Below, piece by piece: positions 31,801 to 41,649 of a DNA stretch of 64,000 nt. Positions within the stretch are counted from its first letter, which is position 1. The number at the start of each line of letters is the position of its first letter. The notes beneath the pieces are model-generated. The model was not told the DNA's origin, searched no databases, and saw only the letters and a list, made by a program, of their open reading frames with translations. The DNA comes from Diphasiastrum complanatum (taxonomy: Eukaryota; Streptophyta; Lycopodiopsida; Lycopodiales; Lycopodiaceae), in assembly GCA_029204225.1 (NCBI GenBank), contig CM055101.1:44206180-44270179 (forward strand), written 5' to 3'. Both the position numbers and the translations under genes were made by a program.

Positions 31801-33977
31801 CGGATCTCGCTTGTCATAGGTCACGGGCCAGAGCACGGAGGGTGGATCTGGATTGGATCCTACGGCGGGGTGGATCGTGTGACGTTCGGTTCCTTGTGGG
31901 TAACCGGCTAGCGGTTTGCGGCAGAAAGGGTATGGTAACAACAACGCTCTCAAAGCGGTATTGTCCATGGCTGCCACTAAGATTTGTACCCAACGAAGTG
32001 GCAGCCACGTAGGTCCACGAGTCACCGGCCAAGTCAACAGGCCTAGTCAACGTTTGGTTCCAAGTTGGTGTTTGCGACCCAAGGGGTTGGGTCCCTACCT
32101 TGTGTGAAAAGGTATTTGAGGAGAAAGTAGCGGATACTTTCTGTGAGGAAGTATCGCATACTTTATATCTTTCTATTGGGGATGATCTATTACTTGCATA
32201 TTTTGGTTGGTTCATGGATGACATTGTATTTGTATCATTGTTGGAGAGCAGTTGGATGCAAACATGAAGTGCTATCAATGGTTAAGCCTTAGCTCCTTGG
32301 AAAGGAGAGCTCGAAAGCTTCTAATGGTGTCTTCACATGTTACATTAGATCCTTACGAGATTTCTCTGGTGTTTTTGATGTTTGTATTGCATTGTTCCTA
32401 GGACATAGAGCAAGAGGATCCCCTTCCTCTCCTAGCTTGAAGCTCTTGCATCGCATGCAAGCTTTGTATGTATGCATTTGTGTACATGCAATGATGCCTA
32501 CATAGCTAGGCAAGCACCCTTATTGGGAATGCATGTGTTGATCATTGTGTGTACAATCTGCATCACTCTTTTCTTGATGGACAATTTGTAAAAATAAAAA
32601 TTGTGGTATGTTTATAATAATCCTTGATTGGATTATTACATGACCCCAAGTCAATCAAGAGACAAATAGACTAGACGTGCAAGAGCAATTCTACAGCAGT
32701 TACTCAAGACAAGCAACTTTGGGCTATGGCTATTAGGAGGTACTGGTGGTATCAGTTGGAAAAGCTGAACTCATGAGAGCTCCTAGTGATCTTCTAGACT
32801 AGGTGAGGCATCTTCCTTTTGGGGCGGCTATGGTGGTATAAGATGCCATAGCTACAACCAAGTGAATACATCAATGATGCCAGTGTTGTCTCCTAAGCCT
32901 AGGGTTTATCATGAGCTTGTGATTTACGATTGAATGGTGACTTATGTGAGCTCTATTGGTTCTAACTAACACCAATGGAGTTTAGTGGATGAATGATTGG
33001 TGGGCTTCACAAAACCTACACCAGGGAGCTTAAGTTTTAAACAAGAGTTGATTAGAAATAGACAATGTACAAAACTATTATCAAAGTGGAATCCTTAGCT
33101 CCCCACTATTTTTGAATATACAATCAATCCTTTTCGCATACCAACTATGACACAAAATCATAAGTGTCTAGATAATAACAGGTTTTTTTAACCTGACTTA
33201 GTTCTGAATTGAATACCTTCAAAGACCTGGAAGAAACTACTATTTAATAAACCATTTACTCACTAATTTACAAATCCTCTTTGGGGCAAAAGCCACTTGT
33301 AAGACTTTAGCCTCTAAAGAGTGTATCTGACCAGTAAACTGGTTGCCGGAAGTCATTTGAAACATTCCACGTTAAAACTTGGCACCTTCATAAAGTTATG
33401 CAAAAGTACTTTGAGATCTTTTGAATACAAGTAGTATAATTTTTTGAACATATAAAACTGAATCTCCATTGATTAGCCAATAAACATCAAGTTGCCAGTA
33501 TCCTCTAGCTACGTGTTCCTTTTCAACAATAACAAAGAGTTAAATAAAACATTAATAATTAACATAGTCAAGCATCAAAATGTACTTCCATATGTCCCAT
33601 GTGCCCGCACAAGTCTTGAAGTAATGACAAAGTTTGTTGAACCCGTATATGTGCCACAAAACATACCAATTGATAAAAATATGCAGGATCCGGAGGGCAT
33701 CTCTCTCGATTATTTTTTAAGTCTGCAGATTAGCTGGTTATAGTTCAAAATTTGAGCTTCACAGTGAGGTTGCAGTGCTTCACATGATTTTTCCATCTCT
33801 ACCTTTTTCACATGGCTAAAGAACAAGTTTTTTACAAGCACTAGTCTGACTTAGTATGTTAGTATACGGCCCATGATGAACTGTGGACCTTTCGTACAAA
33901 TATCGGTCTATAAGGGTCTTTTGCCAACAGTAAACTAACATTAGTGCCTCGTACACATACAAAGTACGTACAGCAGT
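31801..33977. other. intron DNA, GC-rich start then AT-rich, no gene
   Basis: 31801-32100 is GC-rich and may belong to a retroelement LTR or leader, but I found no matching copy or ends. 32100-33977 is AT-rich and shows no coding motif. Confidence 0.45.
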
Positions 33978-34698
33978 CTAAATGTTTTTCAGCATCAAAT
34001 ATGGGACCAACTTACATATGAATTTGCATATGTATGCGTAATTCGATCTAACATAACTGCCACCATAGTCATGATGGCTGTATGTTTTCCTGCATGCGGC
34101 TGTATAAAACTGAACTACCCATATAACCCTAGGTATTAGAATTTTGATATCATTCAAATACTCGTACCAACGCATGTGGTATGTACAAGGCGTAGGATGA
34201 GGGTGAAGAGCGAGCTGGCTCTTGCAACTTTTGAGAAATGCCAAGGCTTGACCAAGATTCCTACAAAGGTCGTATCTATTTCTATCAGATCTTTCTCTGT
34301 TAGCATAAAAAACCTGGGATAGAATGTTGAACGTTGAAATCAGGTCAGATATTCTGCAGAAGTCAACAACGAAAGATGGACACACTGGAATGATCAAGCT
34401 AAGCGTGACAGACTCAAGTTCATTATCACAAAGCAGCAATGTCCTCCTCTCTCCCTCTTCCATAAAAACGGGAAGAAGCAAAACATGAAGCGTTAACCAG
34501 CTGAACAAGGCCTTAAACTTCCTTAAGCTGAAGATACTGTACAATATGTTCACCACAAGGAACTTTTGATACACACTCTCAATACAATACGAAACGAAAA
34601 AACATATCCATTTAAAACGGAAGGCTGCATAAAACACAAAACATGGGATACGATCGTGCAAAACAGAGTAGGAATGTTGAATCGGAATACTCTCGTAC
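33978..34698 (-). other. open read-through extension of PWWP exon 1 into intron 1
   Basis: If the exon 1 donor is not used, the frame stays open for 239 more codons (to a stop at 33978). It gives a 311-residue protein consisting of the first half of the PWWP domain plus unrelated sequence. The extension has hydrophobic stretches (RFKWICFFVSYCIES, ALFSWLTLHVLLLPVF) and no known domain. A run this long without a stop in AT-rich intron DNA is unusual. It could be a chance frame, an alternative isoform or a separate exon. Confidence 0.3.
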
Positions 34699-34913
34699 AC
34701 GCTAGCATCCTCCCGGCCCAGCAGTTTGACAGGAGTCCCGGATCTTTGAGACATGATATGCGATGAAGAAAGCTCATCTGTGCTGATAATCCGTCCGGGC
34801 CACCACGAACCATTCCTGCGTCTGATCCATACCAATGTCCCTACCACGGGCTTCACATGCGTACGCGGCTTCTTCGACTGCCTTGCTCTGCGCATTTTCA
34901 AGCGTTCATGCAT
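34699..34913 (-). CDS. PWWP-domain protein, exon 1 (N-terminus and first half of PWWP domain)
   Basis: The start chosen is the ATG at 34913, preceded in frame by a stop six bases upstream. A second in-frame ATG at 34895 is also possible. The basic leader MRRARQSKKPR is followed by VGTLVWIRRRNGSWWPGRI (about residues 24-42), which is the PWWP signature as found in plant proteins, then SQRSGTPVKLLGREDAS. In relatives this continues as V-D-W-Y-N, supplied by exon 2 across the GT|G split codon. PWWP domains bind methylated histone lysines together with DNA; the aromatic WW pair is present. The whole product is about 1025 residues. Nothing about its expression can be read here except the insertion upstream. 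Confidence 0.86.
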
Positions 34914-34980
34914 TGTTCATAGAGAAAATCCTTCCCTTCACTCTGCCACTATCACCAATACTTTGAGCAGCACAAAATGA

Positions 34981-35045
34981 GGGGAGGCTCGAACCTAAGA
35001 CCAAAGAAACTTTGGATGTCAAGCTAACCAACTAAGCCAACCCCA
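34981..35045 (-). mobile_element. tRNA-like retro-insertion (SINE head or tRNA pseudogene) with 19-bp target duplications
   Basis: 65 bases are flanked by exact 19-bp direct repeats TTTGAGCAGCACAAAATGA (34962-34980 and 35046-35064). Read on the minus strand, the insert has TGGCTTAGTTGG, matching the polymerase III A box, and GGTTCGAGCC, matching the B box. It begins GGGG and ends CCCC as a tRNA acceptor stem would. The anticodon arm is not clean, so it is either a decayed tRNA copy or a SINE without body. It lies 68 bases upstream of the PWWP start codon and in the same orientation as that gene. Confidence 0.7.
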
Positions 35046-35064
35046 TTTGAGCAGCACAAAATGA

Positions 35065-36190
35065 TGTGTTTCTGTTCTAAACTCATTTAAATCTGCTACA
35101 CCTATTTGACAGCTTCTTCATGAACTATACCCTGAACCCTAACTGCCATAGCCTTTTGTTTTCATGAATAGACGACTAGAACTCCAAATGAGTCAACCAC
35201 TCTGCACAGCAGCAATGAATAATCATATTTGAATGCAGCATGAGGTGAGAGCATTGCTCGTGGGCATGATAGCGCTGCCTTGAGGTATATGTCTGAGCAG
35301 TGACGATGGATGGGAATATATGAGATGGATGGGAATATAATATAATGAATAGAATGCTGCAAGAGCTAAGGCAGCGCCATAGCCAGGGCTATCGATAGTT
35401 CAAGCTAGCTCGCGTACTTTCCCAAACAGGAATGGGAAACCCTACACGAGAACCAATCAGAGCGCGTTGCCACATTTTGGGCCCCTCGGGGTCTGTCTTC
35501 TACTAGAATTCTACCCTAAGATTCCAAGCTTACTTTCACATGGGATAGTGGTAACCACTTCTCGTAGTTTAAGGGCCCTTAACTACTTCACATGGACTCA
35601 CAGTTGCCCCCAAGTGGCAGTTGAGCTGGCTTTCACCATGGGGCATCTCAGGCCCTAGGAGATACCAGGGGACATCGTTGTAATCATTCAATCTCCATCA
35701 GGTCGTTCATTGCATTCCAAAATCATGTTTTGTTTTTTGTCCTTCTCTCTAAAATTTCAACGCACATCCTGGATTGGTTATATTGGTTCAGCTTTATGAG
35801 ATACATTTGTCATCCCCAACACTTGTCAAGTAAGAAAGCTCAACTCAGTTCCGCTCAACTTAACCACTTGCTTAAACTCCGACATTGTTAAAGTTGAAGT
35901 GTATAGAGTTGCTGAAACTATCTTGGGTTTGAAAATGTAATCAAACTGCATGGACACACTTTAACTCCCATGGGTTAGACTTACAGTCTCCTTGAGATGG
36001 TTTGAGCAGGTCGCATGTTTCTGTGGCAGTTGTTCACAATCTGAGTTCTTAGTTCAACAACATATCTTTGTCACTCATTTGGCATTGAAATATCCTATTC
36101 ACGCCTGTAGCGTGATTTCATAACATTATGCCCACATGTGAATAGTCCATAGACCAAGACCATGCTTGTGATTAGTCGTTTTGATTAGTG
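35065..36190. other. upstream flank of the PWWP gene, nothing else recognised
   Basis: This should contain the promoter of the PWWP gene. I see no convincing TATA box. Around 35470-35660 are small inverted repeats (GGCCC/GGGCC) with no family match. Confidence 0.45.
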
Positions 36191-36412
36191 CCCTTCAAAA
36201 TCTATGAAACTCAACCCACAACCTCCTCCTCGATTCGGCCTACAAAAATTTGTACCTCCGATAGGAACTTGATTTGGACATTCAAAACCATGCAAAAGTG
36301 TGTGTATGAACACCTTCAAAATCTATGAAACTCACCCATTTCAATCTTCAAGAATTTGTACCTATGATAAGAACTTGATTTGGACATTCAAATTGCAGCA
36401 AAAGTGCACCTA
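36191..36412. repeat. diverged tandem duplication, about 120-bp period
   Basis: CCTTCAAAATCTATGAAACTC occurs at about 36192 and 36313. Each copy is followed by AATTTGTACCT, GA.AGGAACTTGATTTGGACA and GCAAAAGTG. Confidence 0.75.
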
Positions 36413-36869
36413 CAACCTCATATCTCCCCATCAATCCCTTGCCTCAAAAGTTTGTAGCAAGCTTTTGGTATCACGGCTCTCAAAATTCAGCCTCGAATCA
36501 CTTCTGAAATTCGAAAGTTTGAAACTTGCCATAGTCCAAATTTTGTTCAACTTTGTTTTCTCCCTAACTTGCTAAAATATGCAACCTTTTTTAACAATTT
36601 CTCAACACATTCATCTTGCCCTTAATGTAGCTTTTGTCATCTTACTTGGTAGATGAAGCATTTTTAGATTAAAATATCTTTCACTTGGTAATCTTTGAGT
36701 ACACATGGCACCTTCAAATATTGTACGTGTACTCAATGGAAGTACATGAGCAATCACATGTCTTATCACTCTCAAATTTCCATAACCCATACCCATTTGG
36801 ATTAAGCATTTAGTTTGAGAATATAAACATATCAACAAATCCCTCTAATCCTTTGGGATATATGCTAAT

Positions 36870-37290
36870 TTTTCTCATGAGTGTTATAAGACTGTGCATA
36901 TGACATTCCTTGTCCTCAAAGTAGCATATATTTTTGGAAATGAAAGATTCATGAAATGTAGGCACTTTGACATTGTTGATCAATATATGTACGACAAAAC
37001 ACATGTCGTGTGCCATGCACATGTTAGTTTTATTGATGTGGAGGAAGAAGTTGAAACGGAAACCAGTCAAAAGGGTCCACCATCAACAAAAGCAAGTGAT
37101 GAACCTAAAGCTATAGAGAGGCGAGTGAACAAGAGCAAAGTAAAAATCGAGGGACAAAGGCTCCTTCGAGAATATTGAGAAGGCAATAGTCAGCTTGGCC
37201 AAACATGAAATTGAAAAGTAAAAAATAAGAAAAGAATTTGAACAAGCTAGACTATATGTTTTGAAGGAACTCAAAGATGTTATTTGTCAT
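36870..37290 (+). pseudogene. coding-like fragment, unknown, frameshifted
   Basis: The plus strand reads VLKVAYIFGNERFMKCRHFD, VVCHAHVSFIDVEEEVETET, then, after a shift near 37155, GSFENIEKAIVSLAKHEIEK and KEFEQARLYVLKELKDV. The composition is protein-like with a charged helical second half. I know no family; a retrotransposon gag or a host gene copy are both possible. A stop (after HEIEK) and the frameshift break it. Flanking 37300-37557 shows nothing. Confidence 0.35.
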
Positions 37291-37557
37291 GTTATGAAAC
37301 AGTCATAGAAATTTTGTTTTTTGGCTATTGGAGATTATGCTTGTGTCCTCATTGTTGGAGTAGACATGATGTAGTCAGAAATCTCACCATGGTTAAACTT
37401 TTTGCAATAGGTTTAGAAAAAACGAAGTTCTTTGTAGTTGGCTTAGTGTACGAAGTGATTGGAAGCTATTTGTATCCTCATTGTTGGAATAAAAATGTTT
37501 GTATCCTCACATGGCCATGGTGTTTGTTGATATTGACAAATAAAGAGAGATTGGTAA

Positions 37558-37830
37558 ACTTAAAATTTGCTTTGAACAGGAACACAGATCATGCTACACA
37601 GTAACACAGACAGAAAACACTCTCCTCAACAAGCTCACATAGCAACTGAATTTCTCAAAATGAAATTACACTGCACATATAGTTGTTCACTCAGGCAACC
37701 CATGCATGACCCAGGTTGCCGTTGGCGGGACGCGCGTCCCGTCGACTTGCCTCGTGGCGAGGCCAACTGATCCTTATCAACTGATAGGACCCACAATACA
37801 GTAGCACAGTGATTCTACTTTAATTCTAAC
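37558..37830 (-). repeat. 3' LTR of the copia element
   Basis: It follows the polypurine tract and begins (minus strand) TTAGAATTAAAG. It ends AAATTTTAAGT, matching the 5' copy end AAATTCTAAGT. It contains a 16-bp palindrome (CGGGACGCGCGTCCCG, 37726-37741) and other GC-rich hairpins. The usual TG...CA ends are not seen, probably due to mutation. Confidence 0.65.
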
Positions 37831-37840
37831 TCTCTCCCTT
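37831..37840 (-). promoter_or_regulatory. polypurine tract
   Basis: AAGGGAGAGA on the minus strand, directly before the 3' LTR, is the expected primer site for plus-strand DNA synthesis. Confidence 0.65.
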
Positions 37841-37885
37841 AAAGTAGAGTCTACTTTTTATACATTCATATACATAGCTTTAAAG

Positions 37886-39364
37886 TCAACAAACTTTAAG
37901 TACAGAAAGCTTTGATCTAAACTTATCAAACTTTTCTCCAACAAGTGGCTTAGTGAAAATATTAGCTAGTTGTTCTTCTATGCTACAATGAATAACATGA
38001 ATTTCACGACTCAGCAGCCTCTCACCTATAAAGTGATACTGAATCTCAATGTGTTTAGTTCTCGCATGGAACACTGGATTCTTTGCTAGCTGAATGCCAC
38101 TCTGACTGTCGCTATGTAATGTCGTGGGATTTTTCTGCTTCATGCCAACTTCTTCCAAGATTTATCTCAACCATATAGCTTCATGTGCTGCACTACACAT
38201 TGCCTTGTACTCTGCTTCTGTGGTGGATAAAACAATTGTACTTTGCTTCTTACTAGACCAGGAAAAGCAACTACCACAAAACTGGAATACATACCATGTG
38301 GTGGATCTACAATCATCATAGTCACCTCCCCAATCCGCATCCACATAGCCACACAACTCAGGCAAACCATCATGCTTCCTGTAAATCAAGCCATAATTTG
38401 AAGTGCCTTTCACATAACGAAAATTGCGTTTAGCTGCCTTCCAATGCGTTTCCGTAGGTGCTGCCATAAACTGACTTACAATGCCAACATCATAGCATAT
38501 ATCTGGTCTAGTCGTGGTAAGATAAATCAAGCTCCCTACTAACTGCCTATACAGCGTAGCATCAAATGATTGTGACTCATCAAGCTTAGAAAGCTTTTTA
38601 CCTGGTTCAATAGGAGTATTCACTGGTTTGCAATCCTGCAACCTAAACCTGTGCAACAACTCTTTGACATACTTCGCCTTTGTTAAACCCACTCTGTGTC
38701 CTTTTTGCCACACCTCTACTCCAAGGCAATAATGCATTAGGCTGAGATCTGTCATCTCGAATTGTTCCATGAGCTCTTTCTTGATCCTGTCTATCATCTC
38801 TTGATTATTTCCTGTAATAATCAAGTCATCAACATAAAGAGCAATCAAAGCAACCATACCATCAAAGCATAAGACATATAGATTTGGATCATAATGTGTT
38901 CTCACCATCCCCTTTGAACGAAAGGCATCAATCCTGCTATATCACGCACGTGGTGCCTATTTAAGACCATAAAGCGCTTTCTTCAAGCGACATACTTTAT
39001 TTTCCTGTCCCTTCGCTACAAAGCCTTCAGGTTGATCCATGAACACCTCTTCTTCTAACTCACCATTTAGAAAAGCAGATTTCACATCCATCTGATGCAA
39101 AGGCCAGCCAAAATGTGAAGCTAAAGCAACAAGTAGACATAGAGTATTCCACTTACATACTGTCACAAAGGTCTCCTCATAGTCGATGCCTTTACTTTGT
39201 GCATACCCTTTGATCACCAATCTTGCCTTATGCTTTGCTATACTTCCATCTGCATGGTACTTAGTCCTGTATACCCATTTACAACCAATGGGTTTCTTGC
39301 CAACTGGTGGTTCTACTAAGTCCCATGTGCTATGCTTAGCAATTGACTCCATCTCCTCTCCCAT
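37886..39364 (-). pseudogene. Ty1/copia reverse transcriptase and RNase H with three nonsense changes
   Basis: The frame reads, with almost no indels: HSTWDLVEPPVGKKPIGCKW, LVIKGYAQSKGIDYEETF, HQMDVKSAFLNGELEEEVFM, KKALYGLK then a stop, APRA then a stop, then LIALYVDDLIITG (catalytic YVDD, near 38825), YCLGVEVWQKG, LVGSLIYLTTTRPDICYDVG, HWKAAKR, DADWGGDYDDCRSTTWYVFQ, LSTTEAEYKAM, a stop after IWLR, then KHIEIQYHFIGERL and LANIFTKPL. The stops stand where other copies have Gln or Trp and fit C-to-T or G-to-A changes. A one-base-scale shift lies near 38160. Otherwise this is one of the best preserved polymerase regions in the window. Confidence 0.9.
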
Positions 39365-40061
39365 GGCCTTGACCCAAATGTCACCTATGGCCGCTATGAA
39401 CCTAGGAACGCTATGGCAATCCTTGGATCAACGCACGCGACAGCCACGGTCTCCTTCTTCTTCATCCTCTATGATTTCTTCCTTCTCTCTTATGGAGATG
39501 GCCAGACGATCCTGCAGCCTGATGGCTCCACGGCCAGCCACGACCCTCTGTAGTCTGTCTCGCCCTACCAACGCGCCCCTCTTCAGATTTTTACAGATCA
39601 GAAAAAGCTATTCTACATCACAAGATCCATGTTTTTTCAACTGAAAACCCTTGCCATGTTTTTGGCTATTTGAGAGAGTTGCCAATTGTTGCTCTATCTT
39701 TCCAAGGTTGAGCATGGCTTTTTGTAGTCATCATCCTTGTACCAAGGCACCCTACTGTTAGAACTCTGATGCTTCAATCCGTTTGTCAAATGGTGTCCGA
39801 TTGAATGCACATTGACTGCAAACACCAAATAGCATGCTTCAGAATTTCAAAATTCCGTTTGCTGAGGTTCTGATTCAGCCGACGACCCTTGTCTCTGAAT
39901 CCTCGCACAATCTCAAGCTCACCAAGCTTTTGTGTGCCAAACTCTCTACATCAGTGCTTCTCCTTCCGTCTTCAACCCGTCGTAATCCCCGAACTCTCAA
40001 AAGACAGTTCTCCCAAAGCTCTCTTCAACGGCGATGCTGTATTGTGTACACTCCCTGTACG

Positions 40062-40073
40062 GCTCTGATACCA
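40062..40073 (-). promoter_or_regulatory. primer binding site (initiator tRNA-Met type)
   Basis: TGGTATCAGAGC on the minus strand is the standard plant copia primer binding site, complementary to the 3' end of initiator tRNA-Met. It lies next to the 5' LTR end. Confidence 0.85.
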
Positions 40074-40152
40074 ACTTAGAATTTACTTCGAACGGGAACA
40101 TAGATCATGTTACACAGTATCACAGACAGAAAACACTCTCCTCAGCAAGCTG
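40074..40152 (-). repeat. 5' LTR fragment of the copia element
   Basis: 79 bases match the 3' LTR end. Beyond 40152 the two diverge completely, so the upstream part of this LTR, with its promoter, is missing. Confidence 0.7.
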
Positions 40153-41649
40153 CCACCGAAGAGATTGAATGATATGTTGTGTGTTATTACTGCAAATGCA
40201 TTTTGCTAAGAAGTTCAGTTCAGAAACTTAGAGTGAGAGTGCAATATAATAATGCAAGTTCCTCATGCATCAAAGACAACCATCGTCTGATCAGATACTA
40301 AGGAGTTGTTGACGTCCGTGATCTGATCAGAGTGAGTGAACAAGCAATAAGAGTGTAATTTAATCACAACATCATACATCTACGTTAAACACATATGATA
40401 GAATGTGTTGTTTCTATATTACAATGAAAGCTTGAACAACATTGAATGCATTACAGCCATAAATGGAGACGTAACTTGGACGCTCGATATCATTCACTTT
40501 GTTGGCGGAGCATCATGTAGAGTGCGTGATGAAGATGTATTTATACACTACATCCATTATAATAAATACTTGTCATATAACTAAGTACTTTTTTGTACTC
40601 AAGAAGTATTTGACTTATAATGACAGTTGTACAATGTGTACATAAGTTAATAACCTCCTTTGGGAGACTAATATGACGGTGCTTATTGCAACCGTATGTT
40701 GACTACAATTGTACTGTGGTATTCTGCGGTGGCTAGGCAGAGCCTTGGCTGCCCTGTGGTGCCTTAGTGGTTGGTCTTCGCATAGTGACCATAGTGTTGA
40801 CGCTGCAGTGCCTTGGCGGTTCCTTGCGATGCCTTTGGGCAGAAGTTTCGGTCATCCAGTTCGAAGTTGTCGGAATGCACAAGTTCTCGCATTCTTCGCA
40901 AGTGGCTAGAGATGTTTTTCGTTGAAATAGATCACCTTCGCATTTTGCAAAAGAATCGAAGGTGCTACAAAACAGTCCATTTGTTGAAGCGACTATTTTG
41001 TTGCATTTTGGAAAAAATGTGAAAAAGCCGACAAAGAGTTCACTTCTTAGAAATATTTGAAAAGAAGGTATTGTCGGGAAATTGTAGCATTTTTTGAGAG
41101 TTGAAAAAATGAGAACTATGCAACAATTAGTTCATTTTTGCAGATTGTTAGAAACATAGTGTATTTTTGCAGACTCATTCAAAATGCCAATTCGTGGAAG
41201 TCGTTGAAGATGGCCAAGTCTTTAATGATCTACTTAACATTTGAAAGTGAAAACAATAGGATTGGTTACCTTTTGGTTTTGATCCATGGATGGATGAAGA
41301 TGAGCCGGAAGCTCAATATAGTCGTTCTTCGAATAGTTCGATTGTTTGAGTTCTGTGATTCCTACAGGTATCAGACGAGCAGACATAGAATCCAAAGTAG
41401 GTTTCATCTGACCCTAGATCAACGATCAATAAATGTGCAGGAAGAATCTTGAAATAAAAAATAGTATTCACCAAGGAGACAACTGTGGACTTAATTTCCA
41501 ACAGAGATGTGGACTATTCTTTAAGGTTCAAAGCATGAAAAACATGATGAATCTTACAACCAAACAAACAAATCCAATTAATAAGAAATGGTATTAATCT
41601 TTTAAACAATTTTTCAAGGTCCACAGTTCTAGGTTAACAACTTATAACA
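40153..41649. other. probable LTR-like remnants, no gene
   Basis: A minus-strand GTATAAATA near 40540 could be a TATA box of another LTR. CACCTTCGCATTTT (40930) recurs in LTR-like DNA near 58.2 kb. No coding motif seen. Confidence 0.4.

Larger units (their letters stand above)
23920..34698 (-). other. intron 1 of the PWWP gene, 10.8 kb
   Basis: Donor GT at 34698-34697 (AGCGT|GTACGA) and acceptor AG at 23921-23920 (ATTACAG). The junction splits codon 72 (GT|G) and restores an uninterrupted PWWP domain, which is the main evidence that exons so far apart belong together. The intron is filled with transposon remnants in both orientations. Stretches not otherwise listed (about 23925-24400 and 24650-25370) show nothing recognisable. 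Confidence 0.82.
37558..40152 (-). mobile_element. Ty1/copia retrotransposon, internally deleted, LTR remnants at both ends
   Basis: On the minus strand the order is: 5' LTR end (40152-40074), primer binding site (40073-40062), about 700 bases of leader and gag remnant, reverse transcriptase plus RNase H (39364-37886), polypurine tract (37840-37831) and 3' LTR (37830-37558). Protease and integrase are absent, so there is a large internal deletion. The LTR pieces share 79 bases with about eight differences, nearly all transitions. The region 39365-40061 has no readable frame I trust. Confidence 0.82.

Noticed and set aside
34981-35045. Functional tRNA gene
   Set aside because: The A and B boxes are present but the acceptor stem has mismatches and the anticodon arm cannot be drawn cleanly. 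The flanking duplications indicate an inserted copy.
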